From contig JACQFP010000048.1 in NCBI GenBank assembly GCA_016200005.1, forward strand, positions 1 through 64,000: DNA of 64,000 nucleotides, read 5' to 3'. The notes beneath the pieces were generated by a model, which saw nothing but the letters and a program-made list of their open reading frames with translations, was not told where the DNA came from and made no database searches. The stretch comes from Verrucomicrobiota bacterium (GTDB taxonomy: Bacteria > Verrucomicrobiota > Verrucomicrobiia > Limisphaerales > PALSA-1396). Made by a program: the position numbers and the translations under genes. How positions within the stretch are numbered: position 1 is the stretch's first letter; every line of letters starts with the position of its first letter. This document shows, piece by piece, positions 18,021 to 28,160 of this stretch.

Positions 18021-20048
18021 ATGTCTTGCACCATGCGTCAGATCATCCAAACGGGCGTGCTCGCCGCGACATTGCCTTTCCTTCCCGGCGCCTTTGCCGA
18101 GCCTCGCGAGCAATGGATGCGTGAAGGCATCGTGACGGCGTCCGACATGCGAGGCCTGACCTTCATTCTGCGACGCGGCGGCGACTTCGCGGATATTCCT
18201 GACAAATGGCATGCTCAGCGCAACGAAGAAACTGTGCGGAGGCTCAAGGAACTGGGTGTCAACCTGATCATCGTCAACCTTCAAAATGGTTTCGGCCTCA
18301 AAGCCGAGGGGAAAGATATCGAAGCTACGCGGGCCTTTACCGTGCTAGCTCACCGCCACGGTCTAAAGGTGGCCGGTTATGTCGGTGCCAGCCTGATGTA
18401 CGAGACGTTCTTCAAGGAGGAGCCCGCGGCCCGTGAGTGGCGGCAAGTGGACGAGTTTGGGCGGCCTATCTACTACACTGCCGAGCAGACCTATCGCTAC
18501 ATGGCCTGCCGCAACAATCCCAGCTATATGGCTTTCGTCAAGAAAGTGATCCGTCTGGGTATCAAGGAACTGGGCATGGATGTGCTGCATTTCGATCAGG
18601 TAATGTGGTGGCCCGAGCCTCAGTCGTGCCGCTGCTCCCATTGCCGGCAACAGTTCCGCGAATTCCTTGCCCGACGTTATAGTGACCCGGCTCGCGCGCG
18701 GCTGCGGTTCGGCTTCGCGGGGTTCGAAGAAGTGATCCCGCCGCCGTATAACCTGCCGGCGGGACCCCCGGTGATGATCGCCGAACTGAAAAATCCGCTG
18801 ATGCAGGAGTGGAGCCTGTTCCGCTCGGCCAGTCTGGCCCAGCGCTGGGGCGAGCTCGACCGCTATATCCACCAGCTCAATCCACACGCGGCGATAATCG
18901 GCAATCCCATGATGTATCAGGAAGGCAACGTCGGCTTTCTCTTTGGTGTGGATCTGGGGCAGTTGGCGGAACACGGTGATGGGTTGTGGACCGAAGAGCC
19001 GAACTTGCCCCAGTGGACGGCCGACAACCGTCTGATTTCACGGATTCGAAGCTATAAAGCCGCTCGCGCCATGGGCCAACCCTTGTTTGTATGGCAGAAC
19101 CTGACTGGCAACGAAGATTATCAAAAGTCGCCGCAGGTGCTCCGCCTGGCCGAGGCACTGGCTTTTAACGACGCCAACCTCGGCGTAGTGGCTGGGGAGG
19201 ACGCGGGCGGCAACGAGCCATCCGAGGAACTGCGGCGATATATCCACTTTTTCTGGTCGCACCTCGCCGATCTGCGCCACACCACCCCCGTGACCGACGT
19301 CGGTGTGCTTCGCACCTTCGCGTCAACTCAATTCAATCCTTCGCACAGCCTCTTCAGTACCGTGCTGTTTGAGCAAACCCTGATTCAGTCCCGGGTTCCT
19401 TTCGGCCTCGTCTTCGAGCAGCGACTGCGCGACGTGAGCCATTACAAGGCGCTGGTGTTGGCCGATCAGGACGCGCTGAGTGACGAGCAAGTTGCGCAAA
19501 TTCGCCGGTTCGTCGCCCAGGGCGGTGGGCTGGTGGCGACCGAAGACACCTCGCGGTTGACGGACTGGCGGACCCGCCGTAACGGTTCAGCCCTCGCGGA
19601 CCTCTACGGCAGCAATCGGGTGGTTTATCTGCCACGCATTGAGGCGGCCGCGCCTGCGCCTGCCGCGCAAATGAGCTATTACATTCCCAATGCGCTCTGG
19701 AAACTGCCGCACAATGCCGATGCACTGCTGGCCGCGGTGAAGCAGGCGGCGGGGGGGAAACTTTCCGTAGAGATGGAGGCGCCAGCTTGGGTAGTCGCGG
19801 AATTGGCCGACCAGCCAGCCACCGGCACGAGGCTGCTGCACCTCATTAATTTCAAGTACCAGGAGCCCCTGCGGGATCTCCCTGTCAAGGTGCGCCTGCC
19901 GCAGGGGGCGCGCTTTCGAGAAGCCGTGGTGGAGACACCCGATGGCCCAACTCAAAAACTGCGCGTTTCCGTCGAGGGAGACACGGTGTCGTTTCGGGTG
20001 CCGGAGCTCAAGGTTTACGACCTCGTATTGCTGAGAACGGAGCGATAA
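18021..20048 (+). CDS. Secreted TIM-barrel glycoside hydrolase-like protein
   Basis: This 675-residue protein has a leader (MRQIIQTGVLAATLPFLPG) similar to the Tat leader of the preceding gene but without the arginine pair. The N-terminal TIM barrel contains GMDVLHFDQ followed by CRCSHC, the same arrangement as in the gene at 6695-8563. An amidotransferase-like domain (about 440-540: HYKALVLADQDALSDEQV, FVAQGGGLVATED) and a C-terminal beta domain follow. This order fits the beta-galactosidase trimerisation superfamily. Substrate unknown. The start could also be 18033. Confidence 0.72.
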   Translation: MSCTMRQIIQTGVLAATLPFLPGAFAEPREQWMREGIVTASDMRGLTFILRRGGDFADIPDKWHAQRNEETVRRLKELGVNLIIVNLQNGFGLKAEGKDIEATRAFTVLAHRHGLKVAGYVGASLMYETFFKEEPAAREWRQVDEFGRPIYYTAEQTYRYMACRNNPSYMAFVKKVIRLGIKELGMDVLHFDQVMWWPEPQSCRCSHCRQQFREFLARRYSDPARARLRFGFAGFEEVIPPPYNLPAGPPVMIAELKNPLMQEWSLFRSASLAQRWGELDRYIHQLNPHAAIIGNPMMYQEGNVGFLFGVDLGQLAEHGDGLWTEEPNLPQWTADNRLISRIRSYKAARAMGQPLFVWQNLTGNEDYQKSPQVLRLAEALAFNDANLGVVAGEDAGGNEPSEELRRYIHFFWSHLADLRHTTPVTDVGVLRTFASTQFNPSHSLFSTVLFEQTLIQSRVPFGLVFEQRLRDVSHYKALVLADQDALSDEQVAQIRRFVAQGGGLVATEDTSRLTDWRTRRNGSALADLYGSNRVVYLPRIEAAAPAPAAQMSYYIPNALWKLPHNADALLAAVKQAAGGKLSVEMEAPAWVVAELADQPATGTRLLHLINFKYQEPLRDLPVKVRLPQGARFREAVVETPDGPTQKLRVSVEGDTVSFRVPELKVYDLVLLRTER

Positions 20049-20080
20049 AAGGGGAAGCCATTTGGGAACGAGCGGAAAAG

Positions 20081-20120
20081 AAGCACAATCCCACCGAAAA
20101 ATGGTAGTCAGCATTTTCAT
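20081..20120 (+). promoter_or_regulatory. Shared bipartite element, copy N
   Basis: The half-site GAAAAGAAGC lies exactly 21 bases before GAAAAATGGTAGT, here on the plus strand and about 140 bp upstream of the plus-strand gene at 20248. This is the only copy on the plus strand, and it precedes a plus-strand gene, so orientation follows gene direction. Confidence 0.65.
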
Positions 20121-20247
20121 ACTCGCTAAGCTATCGACTTTCGATGCTTATGAAGCACTTAGTGAGTGCACTTCGATCACGCAGTGCGAGTTGAATCGTT
20201 GCTCAGCCTCAACTAAAACTTTCCGTTTCCCGGTCTTTTAATGAAGA

Positions 20248-23200
20248 ATGCAAAATCACCAGCCAAATTTTTTTAAGAGACCCCCCCAAGATATACTCCG
20301 CGAATTTTGTCGTGCGTACGGGAACGCATGGCTTTGGGTGTGGCTCGTTGTCCTCAACCAAACGGCGGGAGTATCCGGGGCAGAGGGCAGACCCAGCATC
20401 CGGGACAAGGTGTTGAGCCAGCTTGAAAAATCCCCCGTCCAATACTCGACCCTCAACACTTGGTCTGCGCGCCGGAAGGAATTGCGCGAAGAATTTCTAA
20501 GAGGCGCCGGCCTGTGGCCGTTGCCGGAGAAAAAAACCCTGCACGTCGTCGTCCACAGCCGGCGTCAATACGACGGCTATTCGGTCGAGAACGTGGCGCT
20601 GGAAACGATGCCGGGATTTTTCTGCACCGGAAATCTTTATCGCCCACTCAAGCAAGACAGGCCGAGGCCGGGAATACTTTGTCCGCACGGACATTTCCAG
20701 CCGCTAGGCCGGATGCGGCCCGAACAGCAGATTCGCTGCGCCCAATTTGCCCGCATGGGCGCCACCGTCTTCTCCTACAGCATGGTCGGATGGCAAGACT
20801 CTAGGCAGACCACGCACGACGATCCGCTCGTGCTCGCCTTGCAAACGTGGAACAGCATCCGCGCGCTGGACTACCTGTGCAGCCTGTCGGAGGTGGATAC
20901 GAATCGACTAGGCATCACGGGGGCGTCGGGAGGCGGCACGCAGACTTTTTTTCTGGCAGCGCTCGATGACCGGGTGCGGGTTTCAGCGCCGGTCGTGATC
21001 GTTTATCCATGGACCGAACCTGATGGTTGCAGATGTGAAGGCGGCATGCCGGTGATGCAGACGGCCCAGACCGACGCGATTGAACTGGCCGCGTCGGTCG
21101 CGCCGCGACCGCAGTTGCTCATCTCGTGCGGTAATGATCCGACCAGCGACTTTCCGCAGGTTGGTTTCCCATTCATCCAGCGCGTTTATGCTCTGCACGG
21201 AAAGAGCAATTTGGTCGAGAACGTGCACCTCGCCGATGAAGGGCATGACTATGGGCCATCGAAACGCAGAGCGGTGTATGCCTTCTTCGCGAAACATCTC
21301 GGCCTTCCTTCCATCGAGGAGGAGCTGTCAAAGATCACAATTGAGCAGCCGGAACAAATGGCGGTCTTTGACGATCAGCATCCGCTCCCAGCCCACGCGA
21401 TCAAAGGCAGCGAGCAAGTGGCGAAGGTCTTCCACGCCCTGGCCCGTGCGCCGGGGACACTGGAGGGCGAATCATTCTTCTTCACGCCGCCGGGCTTCGC
21501 CCACGAAGGACAGGTTGCCCGCGCGGAGGGGAAGTGGAGCGGCTTGGTGAAAATCGTTACTCGCGACGCGGCCACTGGCCGGCCCACGCCCAGTCGCATC
21601 AGCGTCGTCGGCCCGGATGGAAATTATTATCAGCCTTCGACCAATCACCTCACGCCCTATGCACTCACGAGCCAATGGCCGAAACGAGGGACTTGGGGCA
21701 ATCGCCGCGACACGTCTCCTTATCGCTATCTCGGCCGGTTCTTTTACACGACGGGCGAAGTCGAGGTGGCCTTACCAGCGGGCAAGTCACGAATCGAAGT
21801 GTGGAAGGGATTTGAGTTCACGCCGCAAACACAGACGGTCGAAGTCTCTGCTGGCGGAACGAACAACGTTGAACTGGCGATCTCCAAAGCCGCTGACGTC
21901 TCGCACCTCGGTTACTTCGGCGGCGATTTGCATCTGCACATTCCCCGCAGAAATCCACAAGACGAAAATACGATCTTCGACCTGATGTCAGCCGAGGACA
22001 TCCAGTTCGGCGCGCTGCTGGCCTACAATGAACCGGCGGGACCTTACGCGGGGTTCATGGACAAGATGGACTCGCCGCAATCGGCCGGCCTGGGCGTCAA
22101 ATCGGTGCGCGAACGCGATGGCTATTCGATCATCGCTGGCCAGGAATATCGCAGCTCGACTTACGGCCATCTACTTCTCTACCTGCGCGACGGATTGGTT
22201 TTCCCGGGCAAAAGTTTCAACGCCGACAACTGGCCGGTCTATGGCGAAGTGGAGCGAGAGACGCGCGAACTGGGCGGCCTGGCGATCATGGCGCACGGCG
22301 GCTACGCGCAAGAGATCTACGCGGACGTCGCGCTTGGCAACCTGCACGCCGTTGAGCTACTCCAGTTCGACCTCTATCGCGGCATCGGCCTCACCAACTG
22401 GTATGATATCCTCAACACCGGTTATCGTTTTCCAATCACCGGCGCGAGTGATTGGCCGGCGTGTCGGTTTCTCGGCGACTCGCGCACGTTCGTCCACGTA
22501 GAGGGTAAGCCATCGCATGAAAACTGGCTCCGACGCGCGGCGGAGGGACGCAGCTTCGTGACCAGCGGTCCGATGCTGCTTCTGGAGATTGAAGGTCAAC
22601 GGCCCGGCACCCAGTTGAAGAAATCAGGTTCTGGTCCGCAGACCATAAGCGTCCGTGTGCGGACGCGATCCGAAGTAACACCGGTCCAGTACGTCGAACT
22701 CATCGTCAACGGTGAAGTCGTGTATAGGCAAACCATCCCCGCTGATAAGCAGCGAGGTGCATGGTGGGAACTCGAGCACAAAGTAGAGCTTCGCGAGTCA
22801 TCATGGATTGCCGCGCGGGCGTATTCAACAACACCGGGTGGCCGGCCCGATGCCGAGGCGCACACCAATCCGGTTTATGTCTATCTCGATGGCCACGCAC
22901 CGTATCGCCAGGCCTCACTGGATGCGTGGCTCGCCAAGATCGACGGGCAAATCGCCGCGCATGCCAAACGTAACTTCGCCGAGAAAGCCCGCGTGCTCGA
23001 TTATTTCCAACAAGCCCGCGACACACTTTTGCGGATTCGCGAGCGGGGAGGGCTGCGCGCCGATGAGAACCCAGCGCAGTGGCTCCAAAAAGCGGATGCG
23101 CTCAAGATTCCCCTCGCCGCCGCCGCCAGTTTTCGCGCGCCAACCGATGAAGAGTTGGAGGCGTTTCTCCAGCCGGTCCCGCCGAAGACGCCGCAAGCGG

Positions 23201-26127
23201 CGTTGAAGACCTTCGAGACCACAGGCGGTTTTCACATGGAACTGGTGGCCGCCGAGCCGATGGTCTATGATCCGGTGGCGGCGGCCTTTGACGCGGACGG
23301 CAATCTCTACGTCTGCGAAATGCGCGACTATCCCTTCAAGCCGGTGGCGGGTCGTGAGCCGATCGGTTCCGTCCGGCTGCTGCGTGACACGAATGGGGAC
23401 GGCGTGTTCGACCAGAGTACGGTATTCGCCGACAAGCTGCTGTGGGCGGCGGGCGTGGCGCCGTGGAAAGGCGGCGTGTTCGTCGCCGCGCCGCCCGACA
23501 TCTGGTACTTCAAGGACACGAATGGCGACGACGTGGCCGACATTCGTCTCAAGGTTTTCACCGGGTTCGGCATGGAGAATCAACAGGCCATGCTCAACAA
23601 TCTCGTGTGGTGGCTCGACCACAAAATCTACGGTTCCACTGCGGGAAATGGCGGAACGGTGCGACCGGCAAACAATCCCCAAGAGAAAACGATCGACGTC
23701 AATGGCAACGATTTTCGATTCGATCCCGTAGGCGGCGAGTTTGAAGCGATCACCGGCACCGTCCAATTCGGCAACACATTCGACGATTGGGGCAACCGGT
23801 TTCTGTGCAGCCAATCACAACCGCTCGTGCACGTCGTGCTGCCGAGGCACTACCTGGCTCGCAATCCCTACCTGCCCGTGCCGTCGGGGATCAAGGATCT
23901 GGCCGCCAACCCGGTGCCCATCTTCCGCATCAGCCCGGTCGAGCACTGGCGCCAAATTCGCAGCCACCGCCGAGTCGAGAAGAATGAACTCTCCGCCGCG
24001 GGGGCTGGCGTGAGTCATCACGTCGTGGACGCGGCGGCCGGTGTCACGATTTATCGCGGCGGCGCGTATCCACCGCAGTACTACGGCACGGTGTTCACCC
24101 CGGATCCGCAGAACAACCTGATCCACCACCGCCGGCTGATACCCGACGGCGTGTCGTTCAAGTCGCAGCGCGTCGAGGAACAGGCCGAGTTCGTGCGCTC
24201 GTCCGACATTTGGTTCCGACCCGTGAACCTGATCAATGCCCCCGATGGAACGCTGTACTGTCTGGACATGAGCCGCGAGGTATTGGAGTCCATTCACATT
24301 CCGCTGGACGTGGCGAAGCACCTGGATCTGACCAGCGGTCGCAATTACGGGCGCATCTATCGGATTGCGCCGAATGGTTTTCATTCACCGGCTCCGCCGC
24401 GACTGAGCCAGGCGAAGGGTGAGCAGTTGGTGGTGGCCCTCGAAAGTCCGCATGGCTGGTGGCGGGATACCGCGCATCGGCTGATCTACGAGCGGCAAGA
24501 CAAATCAATCGTGCCGGCACTCAAACGCATGGCCGCAAAAAGCCAGCGCCCCGAATCCCGACTTGCGGCCCTCTGGTCCCTGGAGGGATTGAACTCGCTT
24601 CAAGGCACGGTCGTGTTGGACGCGTTGAACGACCGGCATCCCGGCGTGCGCGAGAACGCGGTGCGCTTGGCTGAGCCGCGCTTGAACTCGTCTCCACAAA
24701 TGCTGGCTAAAGTGCTCGACCTCGCCAGCGACACGAATGCCCGGGTGCGTTTTCAAGTTGCTTTCACGCTCGGAGAGGTGCGTGACCGGCGTGCAGTCAA
24801 GACGCTGGTGGAACTCGCTGGCCTTTCTCCGGATGACCCTTGGATGCGTGCCGCCGTGCTCAGTTCCATGTCCACCGCACCTGCCGAAACCCTCTCTCTG
24901 CTCCTGTCCGACGCGGCGCCGACAAACAACGCTGCCCGCGCTGTTCTCTGCGATCCGCTTGCGGAGATGGTCGGCCAGCGAAACCGCCTCGACGAACTCA
25001 GGATCGCCCTGCAAACAATTACCACAGCAGACAAGCTCAACGATGGGGCAGGGTGGGGCGAGCGCCTGTTGCCGGCCATTGGACGCGGATTGAAACGCGC
25101 CGGAGCGCGGCTCACCGCCAACAACGGGTACGGTCCTGAGGTCACGCAACTTCTCGAAAAATCCAGGCTATCGTCCCGTCAAGCCGCACTTGATGGTCAC
25201 TTGGCTGAGGCCTGCCGATTGATTGCGATTCAACTGCTCGGTTGCTTTCCGTTGGATAAAGTCCGCGACGCGTTGGTACCGTTGTTGGACGCCAGCCAAC
25301 CGACGCCGGTGCAGATCGCCGCCGTGAAGGCGTTGGCTGATTACTCCGATTCCGGAGTCGCGGATTTGTTGTTGCAGCACTGGCGACAGTTCACGCCCGA
25401 CGTGCGCGCCGAAGCGCTTCAAGCGTTGCTCAGCCGCGAAGGTCGCACGCTGGCCTTGTTGCACGCGGCCGAGCAAGGTCAAGTGTCGCTGGCGGAGACG
25501 GACGCCGCCCGGCGCGAACCGCTGTTGCGTCATCGTAACGAAGAAGTGCGCAGGCTGGCCCGGAAGGTGTTCGGCGATGCGACGCGTAGTGACCGCGTCG
25601 CAGTGGTGGCGGAGTATCGCGCAGCCTTGCAGTTGGACGCAGATCCAAAACGCGGCGGTCTGGTGTTCGAGAAAAACTGTTCCGTATGCCACGCGTTGAA
25701 CGGCAAAGGAAATGCCGTTGGGCCAGATCTTGCCTCAGCCTCTTCGCAGGGCCCTGAAGCGCTGCTTGTGAACATCCTTGACCCCAGCCGGTACGTCCTG
25801 CCGAACTTTGTTCAATACACGGTGGAGGACAAGCAAGGACGTGTCTTCAGCGGTTTGATCGCATCGCAAACGGCAACGAGCATCACGCTCAAGGGAGCCA
25901 AGGGCGCGACGGACACGATCCTGCGAACGGACATCAAAGAACTGTTGGGCAGCGGTTTGTCTCTCATGCCGGACGGTCTGGAAGCCGCCATCAACCATCA
26001 GGAGATGGCCGACCTGATCGCGTTTCTTCAAGCGGCCCTTCCAACCACAGGTACTGCGGCAGTCGCCGATCGCGAACGCGATTTCGGCACGCTTCCCGGC
26101 CTGATCGAACCGACGGACAAGCAGTAA
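20248..26127 (+). CDS. Esterase/PHP/PVC dehydrogenase/HEAT/cytochrome c fusion
   Basis: This is one open frame of 1959 residues. Residues 1-45 are a signal region (WLWVWLVVLNQTAGVSGA). About 50-390 is an alpha/beta-hydrolase with S227 in GASGGGT and H333 in DEGHDYG. About 430-930 is a CehA/McbA-type PHP metallohydrolase with the metal motif DLHLH at 560-564. From about 985 a PVC-type membrane-bound dehydrogenase-like beta-propeller starts (ETTGGFHMELVAAEP, ADGNLYVCEMRDYP). HEAT repeats follow at about 1430-1790. The C-terminus is cytochrome c with CSVCH at 1811-1815 and a likely methionine ligand in SLMPDG. The last three parts normally form a separate PVC protein. The fusion suggests deacylation coupled to periplasmic oxidation of a sugar. 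No stop or frameshift was seen at the joints. Confidence 0.85.
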   Translation: MQNHQPNFFKRPPQDILREFCRAYGNAWLWVWLVVLNQTAGVSGAEGRPSIRDKVLSQLEKSPVQYSTLNTWSARRKELREEFLRGAGLWPLPEKKTLHVVVHSRRQYDGYSVENVALETMPGFFCTGNLYRPLKQDRPRPGILCPHGHFQPLGRMRPEQQIRCAQFARMGATVFSYSMVGWQDSRQTTHDDPLVLALQTWNSIRALDYLCSLSEVDTNRLGITGASGGGTQTFFLAALDDRVRVSAPVVIVYPWTEPDGCRCEGGMPVMQTAQTDAIELAASVAPRPQLLISCGNDPTSDFPQVGFPFIQRVYALHGKSNLVENVHLADEGHDYGPSKRRAVYAFFAKHLGLPSIEEELSKITIEQPEQMAVFDDQHPLPAHAIKGSEQVAKVFHALARAPGTLEGESFFFTPPGFAHEGQVARAEGKWSGLVKIVTRDAATGRPTPSRISVVGPDGNYYQPSTNHLTPYALTSQWPKRGTWGNRRDTSPYRYLGRFFYTTGEVEVALPAGKSRIEVWKGFEFTPQTQTVEVSAGGTNNVELAISKAADVSHLGYFGGDLHLHIPRRNPQDENTIFDLMSAEDIQFGALLAYNEPAGPYAGFMDKMDSPQSAGLGVKSVRERDGYSIIAGQEYRSSTYGHLLLYLRDGLVFPGKSFNADNWPVYGEVERETRELGGLAIMAHGGYAQEIYADVALGNLHAVELLQFDLYRGIGLTNWYDILNTGYRFPITGASDWPACRFLGDSRTFVHVEGKPSHENWLRRAAEGRSFVTSGPMLLLEIEGQRPGTQLKKSGSGPQTISVRVRTRSEVTPVQYVELIVNGEVVYRQTIPADKQRGAWWELEHKVELRESSWIAARAYSTTPGGRPDAEAHTNPVYVYLDGHAPYRQASLDAWLAKIDGQIAAHAKRNFAEKARVLDYFQQARDTLLRIRERGGLRADENPAQWLQKADALKIPLAAAASFRAPTDEELEAFLQPVPPKTPQAALKTFETTGGFHMELVAAEPMVYDPVAAAFDADGNLYVCEMRDYPFKPVAGREPIGSVRLLRDTNGDGVFDQSTVFADKLLWAAGVAPWKGGVFVAAPPDIWYFKDTNGDDVADIRLKVFTGFGMENQQAMLNNLVWWLDHKIYGSTAGNGGTVRPANNPQEKTIDVNGNDFRFDPVGGEFEAITGTVQFGNTFDDWGNRFLCSQSQPLVHVVLPRHYLARNPYLPVPSGIKDLAANPVPIFRISPVEHWRQIRSHRRVEKNELSAAGAGVSHHVVDAAAGVTIYRGGAYPPQYYGTVFTPDPQNNLIHHRRLIPDGVSFKSQRVEEQAEFVRSSDIWFRPVNLINAPDGTLYCLDMSREVLESIHIPLDVAKHLDLTSGRNYGRIYRIAPNGFHSPAPPRLSQAKGEQLVVALESPHGWWRDTAHRLIYERQDKSIVPALKRMAAKSQRPESRLAALWSLEGLNSLQGTVVLDALNDRHPGVRENAVRLAEPRLNSSPQMLAKVLDLASDTNARVRFQVAFTLGEVRDRRAVKTLVELAGLSPDDPWMRAAVLSSMSTAPAETLSLLLSDAAPTNNAARAVLCDPLAEMVGQRNRLDELRIALQTITTADKLNDGAGWGERLLPAIGRGLKRAGARLTANNGYGPEVTQLLEKSRLSSRQAALDGHLAEACRLIAIQLLGCFPLDKVRDALVPLLDASQPTPVQIAAVKALADYSDSGVADLLLQHWRQFTPDVRAEALQALLSREGRTLALLHAAEQGQVSLAETDAARREPLLRHRNEEVRRLARKVFGDATRSDRVAVVAEYRAALQLDADPKRGGLVFEKNCSVCHALNGKGNAVGPDLASASSQGPEALLVNILDPSRYVLPNFVQYTVEDKQGRVFSGLIASQTATSITLKGAKGATDTILRTDIKELLGSGLSLMPDGLEAAINHQEMADLIAFLQAALPTTGTAAVADRERDFGTLPGLIEPTDKQ

Positions 26128-26173
26128 GCTGAGGTTCGCTCATCATCCCGAACAGCGCGGTGCCAATCTGATT

Positions 26174-28087
26174 TCAGTTGGCGAAGTCCCTTTCGTGCAG
26201 CATCGCGCGCAAATTGCCCTGCATGGTCGTTACCCACAGTTCGCCCGGCGACGCTTCAAACAAATAGGGGTATGAAACCAACCACGTGCCTGGGCGACGG
26301 GCAATGACGACTGGTTTGCTCCACGTTCGACATTCGTCATCGGAGAAGGCCATCGACAATTCACCACGATGGTTGCTTACCGGCGTCTCGGACCAGATGC
26401 GGTCGCCGCCGCTCAAAGGGAAAGTATCCTTGCCCTCGGGAAAGAGGCGATTCCATACCAACACGATGCGGCCACTTTGCAGGCGCCGGAGCATCCCCGG
26501 TGCACTGCTCGCGGGAATGTCGCTTGGTCCCAACGGATGCCACGTCAGCCCGCCGTCCGTCGATTCGGCGCGCCAGAAGCGCATCCAATTCGTGCGCAGC
26601 AGCATCAAAAGCCGCCCATCCTTCAACTCGATGATCGTCGCCTCGCACACGCCGCCATGATGGCCGACGCCGCCCAAATCGATGATGTTGCTGGGCTTCC
26701 AGGTTTGTCCCTGATCATCGGAGGAATAGGTGAGCACGGTGTGCCGGCCGGGGTTGTGCCGCATCTTCATCGACGTAAAGACAACCCGGCCATGCTTGGT
26801 TTCCAGGATGTCGCGGATGGCGCCGGTCCAGTCGTCGTGCAATTTTTGCGGCGCTTCCCACGTTGCCCCGTCGTCCGTGCTGCGCATGACGCAGGTGGGC
26901 AGCACGGCTCCCGGCGCGTCGTGGAGTTTGTTGTCCCATGTCCAGTGCTCCTCCGCGTTGTTCATGAACGCGGCAATCACCACGCCCTTGCTCGTCCGGA
27001 TGATCGCTCGTTCATCGCTGATCTTGAATTTCAACGGGTCCTCGAACATGCGATGAGTCTGCCAGGTCTTGGCGCCGTCGGCGCTAGTCAGGCAGTTTGT
27101 ATCCTCGATGGTAAGCAATCGGCCGTCACCCAACCGCACAAACGGGCCCATCTTCAAGGCCGGCATGTCGGTCAGCCGAACGTCGAGTTCCATCCCGGAA
27201 GAGGCGGGTTTGAGTCGGATTGCGGGAATTGACGATGGCGTGTCCAGTTGCATCGATCCGAGTTGCTGAAGCAACATGTCGGCGATGAGGCGATGGCCGT
27301 TCTCGTTGGGATGCATGCCGTCCAGTAGCAGGTCGTCGATCGAATGGTCCTTTTCGGCCCCATACGACTGGAACAGGGCGTACACGTCCATCAGTGGGAT
27401 TTCAGTTTGCTTCGCCACCTCACGCACCGCCTGGGCGTACGTCTTCAGCAGCACGTTGAACCCGTCTGGATCGTCTGGAGCGTAAGGCGGCTTGCCGTAC
27501 AGCGATCGCAATTCTTTTGTCCAACGCATCAGATTGGGCGTCATGAGAATCACCCGCACGCCCCGGCTCCGTAGTTCGGCGACGAAATAGGACAGATTGG
27601 CAGCAAAGTCATCCCGTGACACGCTTGGCTTGGTCGCCGGCGGATTCTTCCAGACATTCACGGTCGAATCATTGATGCCGAACTGGATAATCACGATGTC
27701 GGGCTGCCGACCGAGAACGTCCTGCTCGAATCGTGCCCGCGCATCGCGTGTGGTGTTTCCCGGAATCCCGGCGTTGATGACCTCCACGTCGCGCTCGGTC
27801 AGCTTGTCATTCTTGGCCGGCTTATCCGCGTAAGCCGCGTGAGCCAACCGATCCGCGTAAACCGTGAGCGCCTTGCCATCGACTACTCGCGGTGCCGTGG
27901 TCGAGTCGCCAAATGCAACGATTCGTAGTGCGCGCGATTTCGTTTCGCCGATCGAACGATCTGGCATGGCACACGAAGCACAGACCACGAGCGCGATCAA
28001 ATTGCAGCCAGCCAAGGTGGTGAACATGGCGGAGCGACGTTTTCTAAAGCGAGGTTCGTTGCATGAGTTGGAATCTGGAGACTTCAT
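26174..28087 (-). CDS. SGNH hydrolase fused to exo-sialidase-like propeller
   Basis: This 637-residue protein has an N-terminal SGNH/GDSL esterase (GDST with S62, a GINDS block and the catalytic pair in DGMHPNENGH). It is followed from about 280 by a six-bladed BNR/sialidase domain with Asp boxes SADGAKTW, STDDGATW, SSDDQGQTW and STDGGLTW. The start at 28087 gives an N-region followed by the hydrophobic stretch LIALVVCASC, possibly a lipoprotein signal. The combination could deacetylate and then cleave a glycan. It is the second gene of a unit headed by the pseudopilin at 28161. Confidence 0.85.
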   Translation of the reverse strand: MKSPDSNSCNEPRFRKRRSAMFTTLAGCNLIALVVCASCAMPDRSIGETKSRALRIVAFGDSTTAPRVVDGKALTVYADRLAHAAYADKPAKNDKLTERDVEVINAGIPGNTTRDARARFEQDVLGRQPDIVIIQFGINDSTVNVWKNPPATKPSVSRDDFAANLSYFVAELRSRGVRVILMTPNLMRWTKELRSLYGKPPYAPDDPDGFNVLLKTYAQAVREVAKQTEIPLMDVYALFQSYGAEKDHSIDDLLLDGMHPNENGHRLIADMLLQQLGSMQLDTPSSIPAIRLKPASSGMELDVRLTDMPALKMGPFVRLGDGRLLTIEDTNCLTSADGAKTWQTHRMFEDPLKFKISDERAIIRTSKGVVIAAFMNNAEEHWTWDNKLHDAPGAVLPTCVMRSTDDGATWEAPQKLHDDWTGAIRDILETKHGRVVFTSMKMRHNPGRHTVLTYSSDDQGQTWKPSNIIDLGGVGHHGGVCEATIIELKDGRLLMLLRTNWMRFWRAESTDGGLTWHPLGPSDIPASSAPGMLRRLQSGRIVLVWNRLFPEGKDTFPLSGGDRIWSETPVSNHRGELSMAFSDDECRTWSKPVVIARRPGTWLVSYPYLFEASPGELWVTTMQGNLRAMLHERDFAN

Positions 28088-28160
28088 GATTAAGAACAGC
28101 CAGGGGATTGCCTTCTGACAGCATCGAACAGAGTGGTTGGAGTTTTTTCTAACATACAAG

